Positions 9,464-18,252 of a stretch of 64,000 nucleotides of DNA are shown here, piece by piece (the stretch's first letter is position 1; each line of letters begins with the position of its first letter). Both the position numbers and the translations under genes were made by a program. Origin of the DNA: Maritimibacter sp. (GTDB lineage Bacteria > Pseudomonadota > Alphaproteobacteria > Rhodobacterales > Rhodobacteraceae). The notes under the pieces are model-generated. The model did not search any database, was not told where the DNA came from, and worked only from the letters and a program-made list of their open reading frames with translations. Location of the stretch: positions 124,001 to 188,000 of the forward strand of contig NZNT01000029.1 of assembly GCA_002695005.1 (NCBI GenBank), written 5' to 3'.

Positions 9464-10069
9464 ATGGACAAGTTCGAGAAACTGACCGGGATCGCGGCCC
9501 CCATGCCGCTGGTGAATATCGACACCGATATGATCATCCCCAAGGGCTTCCTGAAAACGATCAAGCGCACCGGGCTTGGCGTGAATCTCTTCGACGAGAT
9601 GCGCTATGACCGAGAGGGCAACGAGATTCCCGATTTCGTGCTGAACCAGCCGCAGTATCGCGAGACGCAGATCCTCGTCGCCGGCGAAAACTTCGGCTGC
9701 GGCTCGTCGCGCGAACACGCTCCCTGGGCGATTGCGGACTTCGGCATCAAGGCGATCATCTCGACCTCTTTCGCCGACATCTTCTACAACAACTGCTTCA
9801 AGAACGGCATCCTGCCCATCGTGCTCCCGCAGGAGCAGGTGGACGTACTGATGAAGGACGCAGAAAAGGGCTCCAACGCCCGCATGATCGTCGATCTGGA
9901 AGAGCAGACGGTGACCACGTCGGATGGCGAAAGCTTCTCGTTCGAAGTGGACTCGTTCCGCAAGCACTGCCTGCTGAACGGCCTCGACGACATCGGCCTC
10001 ACGATGGAAAAAAAGCCCTCCATCGACGCGTTCGAGGCCAAGGCCTCGCAGGAACGTCCCTGGGTCTGA
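9464..10069 (+). CDS. leuD: 3-isopropylmalate dehydratase small subunit
   Basis: Small (swivel-domain) subunit of isopropylmalate isomerase, partner of LeuC. The 201 residues contain the family landmarks: [20 protein letters not shown], then [12 protein letters not shown], and the substrate-recognition loop [20 protein letters not shown], plus [20 protein letters not shown]. No clear Shine-Dalgarno precedes the ATG, which is unusual next to the strong one of leuC and may make leuD depend on the structured intercistronic region. A terminator hairpin follows within 25 bp. Confidence 0.98.
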   Translation: MDKFEKLTGIAAPMPLVNIDTDMIIPKGFLKTIKRTGLGVNLFDEMRYDREGNEIPDFVLNQPQYRETQILVAGENFGCGSSREHAPWAIADFGIKAIISTSFADIFYNNCFKNGILPIVLPQEQVDVLMKDAEKGSNARMIVDLEEQTVTTSDGESFSFEVDSFRKHCLLNGLDDIGLTMEKKPSIDAFEAKASQERPWV

Positions 10070-10091
10070 AGCCCATCGGAATGACGACAAG

Positions 10092-10118
10092 GGGCGGGGC
10101 TTCGGCGCCGCCCTTTTT
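10092..10118 (+). terminator. Rho-independent terminator after leuD
   Basis: A GC-rich stem (arms 10092-10100 and 10105-10113, one mismatch) with a TTCG tetraloop is followed by five T residues at 10114-10118. It sits 22 bp after the leuD stop and before the convergent MFS gene. Confidence 0.8.
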
Positions 10119-10126
10119 CGTGCAGG

Positions 10127-11341
10127 TCAGGCCAACTCGCGGCGCAGCCTGATCGCCACCGGAACCATCCCCGCACTCAGCACCATGCACCACAACGCCA
10201 GCGCGACACCCTGCACCGGAAAGCTCACACCCGCGTCGATCATCACCCCCGTGATCCCCGGCCCGATTGCCGTCGAGATCACCATGATGACCGTCTGGAG
10301 CGAGCGCACCGCGCCAAGGTGCCGGGTGCCGTAAACCCTTGGCAAAAAAGCCCCGAGGAACGAACTCACCGCCCCTTGCGTCACCGCCACGATCCCCAGC
10401 ACCGCGAACCACATCTGCGGCACCTGCGCCGGCGCCAGCAGGAACAGCCCCGCCCCCATCGGCAGGAGGAGGACGGGCATGAGCCGCTCGGGCCCGAACC
10501 TGTCACAGGCCCACCCGGCGATCAGGCCCGAGGCCACCGACACGCTCGCCCAGACGACGTATCCGGGTGCCATCTCGGCCAGCGTCCAGCCCTTCACCTC
10601 GGCCACGTTCACCTGCTGAAAGAAGATCACCGTGCCGATGAACGGCGGCGTCAGAAACAGCGGCAGGATTGCGAAAAACAGCCAGTGGCGCACCAGGTCG
10701 CGGCGCTGCCAGTGCCGGCCCTCTAGCCCTGCGCTCGCGTCGCCCGACACCGCCTCGCCCTGCGGCTGCCGGTCCCGCGCGAGCAGGATGAGCGCGAGGG
10801 GCAGAACCCCGATGAGGATCGCTCCGGCGGCGATGCCCCATGTCTCGCGCCAGCCCAGCGCACCGATCAGCCCGACGAAGAACAGGGGCAGGATCGCCTC
10901 GCCCAGCGGATGGCCAAGCGATGCGATGGCCACCGCGCGCCCCCGCGTCGCGTGAAACCAGCGGCCCATCGACGTGATGGCCATATGCGACATCATCCCC
11001 TGCCCGCAGAACCTGAGAAGAAAGACCCCGATCCCAAGGAGCCATACGCTCGGCGCGAGCGCCATGATGGCGGCAGCCAGCGCGAACAGAAGGCAGATGG
11101 CCACGGTCAGCCGCGACAGTCGCATCGTATCCACCAGCGCCCCCCGGCTGAACAACAGCGCCGCCGAGGCGAGTGTGGCGATCGTATAGAGCCCGCCCCA
11201 TCCGCCATTGGTCAGCCCGTGCGCCTCGCGGATCTCGCCCGCGAACAGCGAAATGAACCAGGTTTGCCCGAATGACGACGCGAAGGTCAGGAGGAACCCT
11301 GTGGCGAGCCAGCGGAAATTTGTAACGAGAAACTGAACCAT
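10127..11341 (-). CDS. MFS transporter
   Basis: Major facilitator superfamily permease with about 12 hydrophobic segments over 404 residues. The start MVQFLVTNFRWLATGFLLTF at 11341 is preferred because the first helix begins there and a purine-rich GGCGGGGGC lies just upstream; the frame extends 25 codons further back without homology-like sequence. The loop 2-3 region reads SRGALVDTMRLSRL, a loose form of the MFS loop motif. Layout resembles the oxalate/formate or nitrate-type MFS set (FRWLATGFLLTFASSFGQTW at the N-terminus), but the substrate is not determinable. Confidence 0.88.
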   Translation of the reverse strand: MVQFLVTNFRWLATGFLLTFASSFGQTWFISLFAGEIREAHGLTNGGWGGLYTIATLASAALLFSRGALVDTMRLSRLTVAICLLFALAAAIMALAPSVWLLGIGVFLLRFCGQGMMSHMAITSMGRWFHATRGRAVAIASLGHPLGEAILPLFFVGLIGALGWRETWGIAAGAILIGVLPLALILLARDRQPQGEAVSGDASAGLEGRHWQRRDLVRHWLFFAILPLFLTPPFIGTVIFFQQVNVAEVKGWTLAEMAPGYVVWASVSVASGLIAGWACDRFGPERLMPVLLLPMGAGLFLLAPAQVPQMWFAVLGIVAVTQGAVSSFLGAFLPRVYGTRHLGAVRSLQTVIMVISTAIGPGITGVMIDAGVSFPVQGVALALWCMVLSAGMVPVAIRLRRELA

Positions 11342-11773
11342 GCCCCCGCCAATATGCCGCCCGTGCAAGGGTTTAAAGCCCACAATTTCCTGATGGGACG
11401 ACGTCCTGGCGGACACCTCCCCTCGGCGCGCTCCGTGCGATTGTGCCGGTGGTTTCCGTCGGCGAAACGGTCTTTTCCCTTGGCCGGAACAATAGCAGTT
11501 CTACATCTGGTGATTGTGTTTTCGTGAACCACAACCCACTGCGGTGTCACACAAGACCGTCCAATTTCAGCCACGCGATAGGTGCAAAATCGCACCACTC
11601 CCCCCACAATACCGCCGTGAATTTTTCGTTAGTTCAGACCGTTACTTGCGGCGAAATACGAATGTGGGCAAGATTATGTCAATGATGAGGCAGGCTGCCA
11701 CAAATGGCGGTTTCGGTTTGGGACAAGGGTCGCGGCATCGCATCGCGCCTGGCCAGAACGAAGGAAAAAAGCA
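11342..11773. other. 432-bp gap between divergent genes, no gene found
   Basis: The stretch between the MFS start and the next membrane protein is less GC-rich than its surroundings. The only open frame longer than about 80 codons has an unnatural composition and no ribosome-binding site. A small hairpin (GGTGC, six-base loop, GCACC) lies at 11581-11596. Divergent promoters are expected here but none is clear. Confidence 0.6.
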
Positions 11774-12613
11774 GTGACTTCTCGCGTAATCGGCGCGCTC
11801 GTACGCGCATGCCTGACGGTGATCCTGATTTTGACGCCGTCCCTGATGATTCCGGGTATCCACGCGGAAACGGTGCAGATCGTCGCGCTCGCGGCCATCT
11901 TCGCTTTCGCGCTGACCACCTTCGAGTACGCCTCGACCTATCCCGGCCTCGTGGAATTCCGCGAAGCGCCGCCGTTCAACCGTATTCGCTTCGTGTCGCT
12001 CTTCGTGACCGTCCTGTTTCTGTCGGCGGTCGCCCGCGGCACCACAGACCCGTCGGTGTTCACCGAGTTCGTCGGTGCCATCGGCACGCTCATCGGGAAC
12101 GCCATCGACTTCCCTTATTCGCCCGTCCGGCTCATCGTCCTGATGCTCCCCGAGGGCACGACGGCGCAGGAGATCATTACCCTGCGCATGGCCGCCGGCA
12201 TGGCCTATCTCATCTCGCTCCTGTCGCTGGCCGTCTTCATCATCTCGCTGCGCGTCACGGGCTGGCCCAAGCGCAAAGGCGGCTTCAACGTCTGGGTGAA
12301 CCTCCCGATGTTCGACCCGACGGCGGGCGGCGACGTGATCGAACGACTGGAACGTGACGCCCGGTTCAACGTGGCGCTGGGCTTTTTGCTGCCCTTCCTG
12401 ACCCCCGCTGTCATAAAGGCCGCCTCCGGCGTCTTCGGCTCGGTCTCGATCACCAATGACCAGACGATGATCTGGACCATCGCGGCCTGGGCGTTCCTGC
12501 CTGCTTCGCTTTTCATGCGTGGGATCGCGATGCAGCGGGTCGCGACCCTGATCGCCGAACAGCGCGCCCGCAATTCGTCGCGCGCCGAGTCACAGGCGCT
12601 CCAACCCGCGTGA
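11774..12613 (+). CDS. Conserved membrane protein of unknown function
   Basis: I do not recognise a named family. The 279 residues start at GTG 11774, after an AAGGAAAAAAGC ribosome-binding region. Hydrophobic segments appear at about residues 9-28, 36-52, 72-90, 105-135, 146-165, 200-220 and 230-255, so it is a six- or seven-pass inner-membrane protein. Between the fifth and sixth lies a polar loop (GWPKRKGGFNVWVNLPMFDP then TAGGDVIERLERDARF). The stop overlaps the start of the secreted EEP-fold protein as GTGA, so the two are cotranslated and probably act together at the envelope. Confidence 0.8.
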   Translation: MTSRVIGALVRACLTVILILTPSLMIPGIHAETVQIVALAAIFAFALTTFEYASTYPGLVEFREAPPFNRIRFVSLFVTVLFLSAVARGTTDPSVFTEFVGAIGTLIGNAIDFPYSPVRLIVLMLPEGTTAQEIITLRMAAGMAYLISLLSLAVFIISLRVTGWPKRKGGFNVWVNLPMFDPTAGGDVIERLERDARFNVALGFLLPFLTPAVIKAASGVFGSVSITNDQTMIWTIAAWAFLPASLFMRGIAMQRVATLIAEQRARNSSRAESQALQPA

Positions 12614-13689
12614 GACGCGCGGGGGCGCTCGCCGCGGCCCTGTGCCTGACCGCCGGCCAGCTGACCGGCGAGACCATCCGCATCGCCGCATACGACACCG
12701 ACCTGTTTCGGGACGGGCCGGGGCTATTGCTCGCAGATATCCTTGATGACGATCCTCAGGTCCGGGCGGTCGTGGAGGTCATTTCCGAGGTGCGTCCGGA
12801 CGTCATCCACCTCATGGGGTTCGACTGGGACCTTGAAGGTCACGCACTCCATGCGCTGGCGGCGGCGTTGTCGGAGGCCGGGGTGGAATACCCCCATCGC
12901 TTCGCTGGGCAGCCAAACACCGGCGTGCCGTCCGGTCTCGACCTCGATGGCAACGGACGGGTGGCCGAGGCGCGCGATAACTCTGGATACGGAACATTCA
13001 CCGGACAGGGCGGAATGGCGGTCCTGTCGCGCTACCCCATCGGCGCGGTGCGGGAGTTCACCGATTTTCTCTGGCGCGACTTGCCGGGCGCACAGGCCCC
13101 GGCGGTTGACGGCGCGCCCTTCCCCTCGGCAGAGGCCGCCGCCCAGCGTCGCCTGTCTTCGGTCGCCCATTGGGACGTACCTGTCGAGGTTGAGGGCATG
13201 ACGCTCCACCTTCTCGCCTGGCACGGGACCGCGCCCGTGTTCGACGGACCCGAGGACCTGAACGGGGCCCGGGGGGCGGATGAGGCTCTGTTCTGGCTCA
13301 AATTGCTCGACGGTGCCCTGCCGTGGGAGCCACCAGCGGGGCCGTTCGTTCTGACGGGTATCTCAAATATCGACCCCGTAGACGGCGACGGGCGGCATGG
13401 GGCGATGCGACAGATCCTGTCTGATCCGCGTCTTCAGGACCCTCAGCCGGTCAGCGCCGGTGGCGTGGCGGGGGCGAACCCGGCGCAGGGCGGCGACCCG
13501 GCGCTGGACACCGGCGATTTCGACGACCCCGAGCCCGGCAACCTCCGGGTCGATTACGTCCTGCCGGACGCCGCGCTGACGGTGACTGGCTCTGGCGTCT
13601 ACTGGCCTGCGCCGGGAGAACCGATGGCAGAGACGGTGGCGACTGCAAGTCACCACCGCCTTGTCTGGGTCGACGTGGCGTTGCCTTAG
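12610..13689 (+). CDS. Secreted endonuclease/exonuclease/phosphatase (EEP)-family protein
   Basis: Exported protein of 359 residues with an N-terminal signal (AGALAAALCLTAGQLTG). The fold is suggested by EVRPDVIHLMGFDWD, then GTFTGQGGMAVLSRYPI, the central WHGTAPVFDGPEDLNGARGA, an ISNIDPVDGDGR segment in the position of the usual D-x-N motif, and a C-terminal SHHRLVWVDVAL in the place of the SDH motif. The aspartate of SDH is replaced by histidine, so catalysis may differ from canonical nucleases; phytase-like or phosphodiesterase roles are possible. It starts with a GTG that overlaps the upstream membrane gene and its 3' end overlaps the next gene convergently by 4 bp. Confidence 0.8.
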   Translation: MRRAGALAAALCLTAGQLTGETIRIAAYDTDLFRDGPGLLLADILDDDPQVRAVVEVISEVRPDVIHLMGFDWDLEGHALHALAAALSEAGVEYPHRFAGQPNTGVPSGLDLDGNGRVAEARDNSGYGTFTGQGGMAVLSRYPIGAVREFTDFLWRDLPGAQAPAVDGAPFPSAEAAAQRRLSSVAHWDVPVEVEGMTLHLLAWHGTAPVFDGPEDLNGARGADEALFWLKLLDGALPWEPPAGPFVLTGISNIDPVDGDGRHGAMRQILSDPRLQDPQPVSAGGVAGANPAQGGDPALDTGDFDDPEPGNLRVDYVLPDAALTVTGSGVYWPAPGEPMAETVATASHHRLVWVDVALP

Positions 13690-14579
13690 GCAGCCCGAGG
13701 AACAGGCGCGCCGGCCATCTCGGCATCCGGGAGGATTTCACGCAGCACGGTGTCGAACGGCGTGGGCTGGAAGTCTGGCAGGAGCGTGTCGAGCCGGTCG
13801 GACGACAGGGTATGAGACGTCTCCCACAGATAGCGCATTTCTCTGAGCTCTCGGGCAAGTTCCCAGACCGGGGAGGCGAGGCGGAGCACGAACCACGGGA
13901 AACGCGCATCGCGCAAGGTGCGCCCCGTCATCGCCTCGACCCGCGCCTTGAGATCGTCGAGCGTGAGAGCATGGCCCGGAAACGGCACGTCTTCGTATGT
14001 CGCGAGCGAGCCGCGCCGTTCGGCGAGCGCCACGGCGGCGCGCGCCCAGTCGGGGAGATAGCACCACGGCTGCACCTTGTCGCCGGAGCCGGCATAGGTG
14101 AAGCGGCCCTTGGCCACTTTGTTCAGGACCATGAGCGCCATGATGTCGTCGCCTGCGACCGGGTCGATGAAGTTGCCAGCGCGCAGGATGATCGTCGGGA
14201 CGCCCGACAGGGCGTAAGCCTTCTCCATTTCTGCCCGGATTTGACCTTTGCGGGCGCAGGGGCGGTGCGGCGTATCCTCGGACCACGCGCCGGGCGTGTC
14301 ACCGAAGACATAGACATTGCCGGGGACGATCACGGTGGCACCCGAAGCGCGGGCAGCGGCGATCACGTCACGGGTGATCTGCGGGATGAGCGTGGCCCAG
14401 TCGTGGTAGTTGGGCGGGTTCAGCCCGTTCACGATCACGTCGCAGCCCTGCGCGGCCTGCGTCATGTCGTCTGTCTTGCGGTTAAACGTGCGCACCTGCC
14501 AGCCGGCGGCGGCGAAGGCACGGGCGGAATGGCTGCCGATTTTTCCCGACGCGCCAAGAATGAGAACTGTGTTGGTCAT
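13686..14579 (-). CDS. NAD(P)-dependent epimerase/dehydratase-like protein
   Basis: Atypical/extended short-chain dehydrogenase with a Rossmann glycine motif at the very N-terminus (VLILGASGKIGSHSARAFAA). The start MTNTVLILGASGKIG at 14579 follows a GGAGG and gives 297 residues. Residues 95-110 (VIVPGNVYVFGDTPGAW) match the dinucleotide-side region of NmrA/epimerase relatives; the canonical YxxxK is not obvious, so it may bind rather than turn over a substrate. It is divergent from a LysR regulator with 88 bp between the starts, the usual setting for a LysR target gene. Confidence 0.83.
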   Translation of the reverse strand: MTNTVLILGASGKIGSHSARAFAAAGWQVRTFNRKTDDMTQAAQGCDVIVNGLNPPNYHDWATLIPQITRDVIAAARASGATVIVPGNVYVFGDTPGAWSEDTPHRPCARKGQIRAEMEKAYALSGVPTIILRAGNFIDPVAGDDIMALMVLNKVAKGRFTYAGSGDKVQPWCYLPDWARAAVALAERRGSLATYEDVPFPGHALTLDDLKARVEAMTGRTLRDARFPWFVLRLASPVWELARELREMRYLWETSHTLSSDRLDTLLPDFQPTPFDTVLREILPDAEMAGAPVPRAA

Positions 14580-14614
14580 GGATTCCTCCGTTTCTGATGG
14601 GTCCAAGGTATCCA

Positions 14615-14657
14615 TTCAAATTGAAACAGGAATTGCCAAATATCGGAGGTCTGATAT
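14615..14657. promoter_or_regulatory. LysR-type operator region between epimerase and LysR genes
   Basis: Two dyads lie between the divergent starts: TTCAAATTGAA (14615-14625) and ATATC-N8-GATAT (14640-14657). The second contains the T-N11-A spacing expected of LysR sites. They probably serve autoregulation of the LysR gene and control of the divergent epimerase. Confidence 0.5.
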
Positions 14658-14667
14658 TCATGAATGA

Positions 14668-15561
14668 ATGGATAATCTCAGCTCCCTCGACTGGACCCTG
14701 GTCCGCGCCTTCCTCGCCGTGGCCGAGACCGGCTCTCTCTCCGCCGCGGCCCGCGCGCTGGGGTCGAGCCAGCCGACGCTCGGCCGGCAGGTGCGCGAGG
14801 CGGAGGCAGCGCTGGGGGTCGAACTGTTCCAGAGGCACGCCAAGGGGCTGAGCCTCACCCAGACCGGACAGGCCATTCTTCCTGCGGCGCAGGAGATGCA
14901 GGCGGCGGCGGGGCAGATCGCCCTTATCGCCGCCGGGCAGGACGAGCGGCCCACGGGCACCGTGCGCGTCACGGCGAGCGTGATCGTGGCGCATTTCGTC
15001 CTGCCCCCGATCCTCGCACGGTTGCGGGCCGAGGAGCCGGGGATCGTGGTGGACCTCGTGGCCACGGACAGCAGCGACAACCTTTTGTTTCGCGAGGCCG
15101 ATATTGCGGTGCGGATGTACCGGCCCGATCAGCTCGACATGGTCACGCGGCATGTCACCGACCTGCCGCTGGGGATCTTTGCCGCGAAAAGCTATCTCGA
15201 CCGGCGTGGACAGCCGGAAACGGTGGAAGAGGCGCTGGACCACGACTGGGTGGGATACGATCGCTCGGACCTCATGCTGCGCGGGATGCGCCAGATGGGG
15301 TGGCCGGTGGACCGCGATTTCTTCGCCATCCGCACGGACGATCAGGCCGGAAACTGGCAGCTCATCCGCGCGGGCTGCGGCATCGGGATCGCACAAATCG
15401 CGACCGCCCGCGACGCGCCGGAGGTGGAGCGGCTGCTGCCGGACATGGAGCTGCCTGCCCTTCCCGTGTGGCTCACCGCGCATGAAGCGATGCGCCGGAC
15501 GCCCCGGATCGCGCGGGTGTGGGATGCACTGGCCGAAGGTCTGGCCACCGCGGTTTCTTGA
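14668..15561 (+). CDS. LysR-family transcriptional regulator
   Basis: DNA-binding regulator of 297 residues. The N-terminal winged helix-turn-helix is standard: [20 protein letters not shown], then [20 protein letters not shown], followed by [20 protein letters not shown]. The C-terminal effector domain contains [20 protein letters not shown] and a substrate-binding fold to the end. The start at 14668 is the one that gives a normal LysR N-terminus. It probably controls the divergent epimerase gene; leuB follows 59 bp downstream but is a housekeeping gene with its own ribosome-binding site. Confidence 0.92.
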   Translation: MDNLSSLDWTLVRAFLAVAETGSLSAAARALGSSQPTLGRQVREAEAALGVELFQRHAKGLSLTQTGQAILPAAQEMQAAAGQIALIAAGQDERPTGTVRVTASVIVAHFVLPPILARLRAEEPGIVVDLVATDSSDNLLFREADIAVRMYRPDQLDMVTRHVTDLPLGIFAAKSYLDRRGQPETVEEALDHDWVGYDRSDLMLRGMRQMGWPVDRDFFAIRTDDQAGNWQLIRAGCGIGIAQIATARDAPEVERLLPDMELPALPVWLTAHEAMRRTPRIARVWDALAEGLATAVS

Positions 15562-15620
15562 CCGCCCGGCACCTGCGGTATACCCCCACGCCAACAGTCA
15601 TTCAGCCCAAGGACACAGAC

Positions 15621-16724
15621 ATGAGCGTTGGCTCCCTCCTCATCCTCCCCGGCGACGGGATCGGCCCGGAAGTCATGGCCGAAGTGCGCCGCATCATCGA
15701 CTGGTACGGCGAGAAGCGTGACCTGAGCTTCGACGTGTCCGAAGACCTTGTGGGCGGTGCCGCTTATGACAAGCACGGCACGCCGCTGGCCGACGAGACG
15801 ATGGAAAAGGCGCAGGAGGTCGACGCGGTTCTTCTGGGTGCCGTGGGCGGGCCGAAATACGACGATCTGGATTTCAGCGTGAAGCCGGAGCGTGGCCTGT
15901 TGCGGCTGCGCAAGGAGATGGACCTGTTCGCGAACCTGCGCCCGGCCCAGTGTTTCGACGCGCTGGCCGATTTCTCGTCTCTGAAGAAGGACGTGATCGC
16001 GGGTCTCGACATCATGATCGTGCGCGAGCTGACCTCAGGCATCTACTTCGGTGAGCCGCGCGGGATTTTCGAGGAAGGCAACGAGCGCGTGGGGGTGAAC
16101 ACCCAGCGTTACACCGAGAGCGAGATCGACCGTGTCGCGCGGTCCGCGTTCGAGCTGGCCATGAAGCGTGGCAAGAAGCTCTGCTCGATGGAAAAGGCCA
16201 ACGTGATGGAGAGCGGCATCCTGTGGCGCGAGGTCGTCACCGAAGTCGCCAAGGATTATCCCGAGGTCGAGCTGTCGCACATGTACGCCGACGCTGGCGG
16301 GATGCAGCTGGCCCGCTGGCCCAAGCAGTTCGACGTGATCGTGACCGACAACCTGTTCGGCGATCTGCTGTCGGACGTCGCCGCGATGCTGACCGGGTCG
16401 CTCGGGATGCTGCCGTCCGCCTCGCTTGGCACGCCGATGGCGAACGAGCGGCCCAAGGCGCTGTATGAGCCGGTCCATGGCTCGGCCCCCGACATCGCGG
16501 GTCAGGGCAAGGCGAACCCCATCGCCTGCATCCTGAGCTTCGCGATGGCGCTGCGCTATTCCTTCGATCTGGGCGACGAGGCGGACCGGCTCGAGGCCGC
16601 GATCGAGACGGTGCTGGCCGAAGGCAAGCGCACCGCCGATCTGCTGGGCGAAGAGGGCGTCACGCCGGTCACGACGACCGAAATGGGCGACGCGATCCTC
16701 GCAGCACTCGATGCGAGCCTCTGA
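15621..16724 (+). CDS. leuB: 3-isopropylmalate dehydrogenase
   Basis: Oxidises and decarboxylates 3-isopropylmalate to 2-oxoisocaproate with NAD+, the third step of leucine synthesis. The start [20 protein letters not shown] at 15621 gives 367 residues. Diagnostic segments: [30 protein letters not shown], the substrate arginine region [19 protein letters not shown], and the metal-binding [20 protein letters not shown], followed by [20 protein letters not shown]. It lies about 5.5 kb from leuC-leuD and is transcribed in the same direction. A hairpin pair and a terminator follow. Confidence 0.98.
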   Translation: MSVGSLLILPGDGIGPEVMAEVRRIIDWYGEKRDLSFDVSEDLVGGAAYDKHGTPLADETMEKAQEVDAVLLGAVGGPKYDDLDFSVKPERGLLRLRKEMDLFANLRPAQCFDALADFSSLKKDVIAGLDIMIVRELTSGIYFGEPRGIFEEGNERVGVNTQRYTESEIDRVARSAFELAMKRGKKLCSMEKANVMESGILWREVVTEVAKDYPEVELSHMYADAGGMQLARWPKQFDVIVTDNLFGDLLSDVAAMLTGSLGMLPSASLGTPMANERPKALYEPVHGSAPDIAGQGKANPIACILSFAMALRYSFDLGDEADRLEAAIETVLAEGKRTADLLGEEGVTPVTTTEMGDAILAALDASL

Positions 16725-16780
16725 AGGCGACCTTTACCGCGGGACAGACGTTTTTCCCGGTATCCATTTGTAAATAAATA

Positions 16781-16852
16781 GGAAAGCAGGCTGGACGGTT
16801 TGCTTTCCGGACGAAGACGCAGAAACCGCGCACCCCACCTGGTGCGCGGTTT
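16781..16852 (+). ncRNA. Candidate small RNA or processed leuB 3' UTR
   Basis: Two stem-loops lie in tandem: GGAAAGCA (16781-16788) pairs perfectly with TGCTTTCC (16801-16808), and after a 14-nt linker comes a 12-bp terminator stem ending in TTTT. An A/T-rich TTGTAAATAAATA lies just upstream of the first stem and could include a -10 box. The layout is that of a short Hfq-type sRNA, but no known family was recognised and a 3' UTR of leuB is equally possible. Confidence 0.4.
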
Positions 16853-16854
16853 TC
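16823..16854 (+). terminator. Rho-independent terminator downstream of leuB
   Basis: AAACCGCGCACC (16823-16834) pairs perfectly over 12 bp with GGTGCGCGGTTT (16841-16852) around a six-base loop. The T-tract is short (TTTTCG), so the strong stem must do most of the work. Confidence 0.8.
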
Positions 16855-16988
16855 GTTCAGTCAAAGGTCATTCGGCGCGACAAGCGCACATTTCTTTGGC
16901 GTGGCCCTGCCGCACGGCGCAAAACCGCAGCCGTCGCTTGCAAAGCTCGGGCAAACGCGGTTGGGATGGCCGCAACACGGAGCACTCC

Positions 16989-17945
16989 ATGAACCTGTCC
17001 GGCCCTCTCTACGCGCTCGTGGCCTTCGGCATCTACGCGACCCACGACGTCATCATCAAGTTCCTGGGGGGCAGCTACTCGCCGTTCCAGCTTATCTTCT
17101 TTTCCACCCTGTTCTCGTTCCCGCTGGTCACCTTCATGCTCATGCGGGACGCGACATCGGGGAACCTGCGGCCCGTGCATCCGTGGTGGACGGCGATCCG
17201 CACAGTGCTGGCGTCGATCACCGGGTTCTCGGCGTTCTATGCCTTTTCGGTCCTGCCACTGGCCCAGACCTATGTCTTGCTCTTTGCCACGCCCCTGCTC
17301 ATCACCCTCCTGTCCATCCCGATGCTGGGCGAGCGGGTGGGGCTGCACCGGCTGGGCGCGGTCCTCGCGGGCCTGATCGGGGTGTTGGTGGTGCTGCAAC
17401 CGGGGGCGACAGACCTGACGCTGGGCCATGCCGCCGGGGTGACATCGGCGGTGTGCAATGCATTCGCAAGCGTGATCGTGCGCAAGATCGGGCGGGACGA
17501 GCGGCCCGTGGTTCTCATGCTCTATCCGATGGCCGCGAATTTCGTGCTGATGGGCGTGCTGCTCGCCTTCGTCTATAAACCGATGCCGGTGGAGCACGTT
17601 GGGGGCTTGGCCGTAATCTCGGCCCTCGGGTTCATCGCGGGGCTTGTCCTGATCTCGGCCTACAAGAACGGGGACGCGGCCATCGTCGCGCCGATGCAGT
17701 ATTCCCAGATCATCTGGGCGAGCCTGTTCGGCTATTTCATCTTTGGCGAGTCGCTGGAGCGTGCCACGGTCATCGGGGCGGGGATCATCATTTTGTCCGG
17801 GCTCTATATCGTATTCCGTGAGGCGCGGCTGGGCGCGAAATCGCAGACGCCGGTGATCCGAACCCGCTCGCGCGGGTCCACTGCGGCGAGCTTCCGCATA
17901 TCACCGATCCTGCGCCGTTCGACTACACGGGAACCGGCCGAATAA
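16989..17945 (+). CDS. DMT-superfamily (EamA) transporter
   Basis: Inner-membrane transporter of 318 residues with ten predicted helices formed by two EamA repeats. The start MNLSGPLYALVAFGIYATHD at 16989 follows CGGAG with 8 nt spacing; the frame extends upstream through the terminator and is not coding there. The first repeat includes AFYAFSVLPLAQTYVLLFAT, a pattern typical of EamA proteins, and the second PMQYSQIIWASLFGYFIFGE. The last 45 residues form a polar Arg/Ser-rich tail. The substrate is unknown. Confidence 0.9.
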   Translation: MNLSGPLYALVAFGIYATHDVIIKFLGGSYSPFQLIFFSTLFSFPLVTFMLMRDATSGNLRPVHPWWTAIRTVLASITGFSAFYAFSVLPLAQTYVLLFATPLLITLLSIPMLGERVGLHRLGAVLAGLIGVLVVLQPGATDLTLGHAAGVTSAVCNAFASVIVRKIGRDERPVVLMLYPMAANFVLMGVLLAFVYKPMPVEHVGGLAVISALGFIAGLVLISAYKNGDAAIVAPMQYSQIIWASLFGYFIFGESLERATVIGAGIIILSGLYIVFREARLGAKSQTPVIRTRSRGSTAASFRISPILRRSTTREPAE

Positions 17946-17990
17946 CCCCTTGCCAAGCCCCAGTGCGTGGGCTATTCCGCGCGCCACGGT

Positions 17991-18067
17991 CGGAGTGTAG
18001 CTCAGCCTGGTAGAGCACTGTCTTCGGGAGGCAGGGGTCGGAGGTTCGAATCCTCTCACTCCGACCA
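17991..18067 (+). tRNA. tRNA-Pro (anticodon CGG)
   Basis: A complete cloverleaf is visible: acceptor arms CGGAGTG and CACTCCG, D arm from GCTCAGCCTGGTAGAGC, anticodon stem CTGTC/GGCAG with loop TTCGGGA giving anticodon CGG (codon CCG), T arm GGAGG-TTCGAAT-CCTCT, discriminator A and an encoded CCA at 18065-18067. The length is 77 nt. Confidence 0.97.
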
Positions 18068-18075
18068 AGAAAACA

Positions 18076-18101
18076 AGGCGCCTTCGGGCGTCTTTTTTTT
18101 T
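18076..18101 (+). terminator. Terminator of tRNA-Pro
   Basis: AGGCGCC (18076-18082), a TTCG tetraloop and GGCGTCT (18087-18093) form a 7-bp stem with one G-T wobble, followed by a run of nine T residues ending at 18101. Confidence 0.9.
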
Positions 18102-18252
18102 GTTTTCAGGGTTCTGGCCGCAACGAAGTCCGCAGCGTTTCAGATTGGATGTGTGCCCGATCCGTTCACTTTAGGCACGAAAGGCACCTCACAGCGCATC
18201 AAGGTCGTGATGCGGTCCGAGTTCTTGAGCGCCTTCCGACTGGCGAAACAGC

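Noticed and set aside
11443-11685. 80-codon open frame in the gap before the unknown membrane protein
   Set aside because: It has unnatural Asn/Ser/His/Cys composition, no ribosome-binding site and no similarity to anything I recognise.
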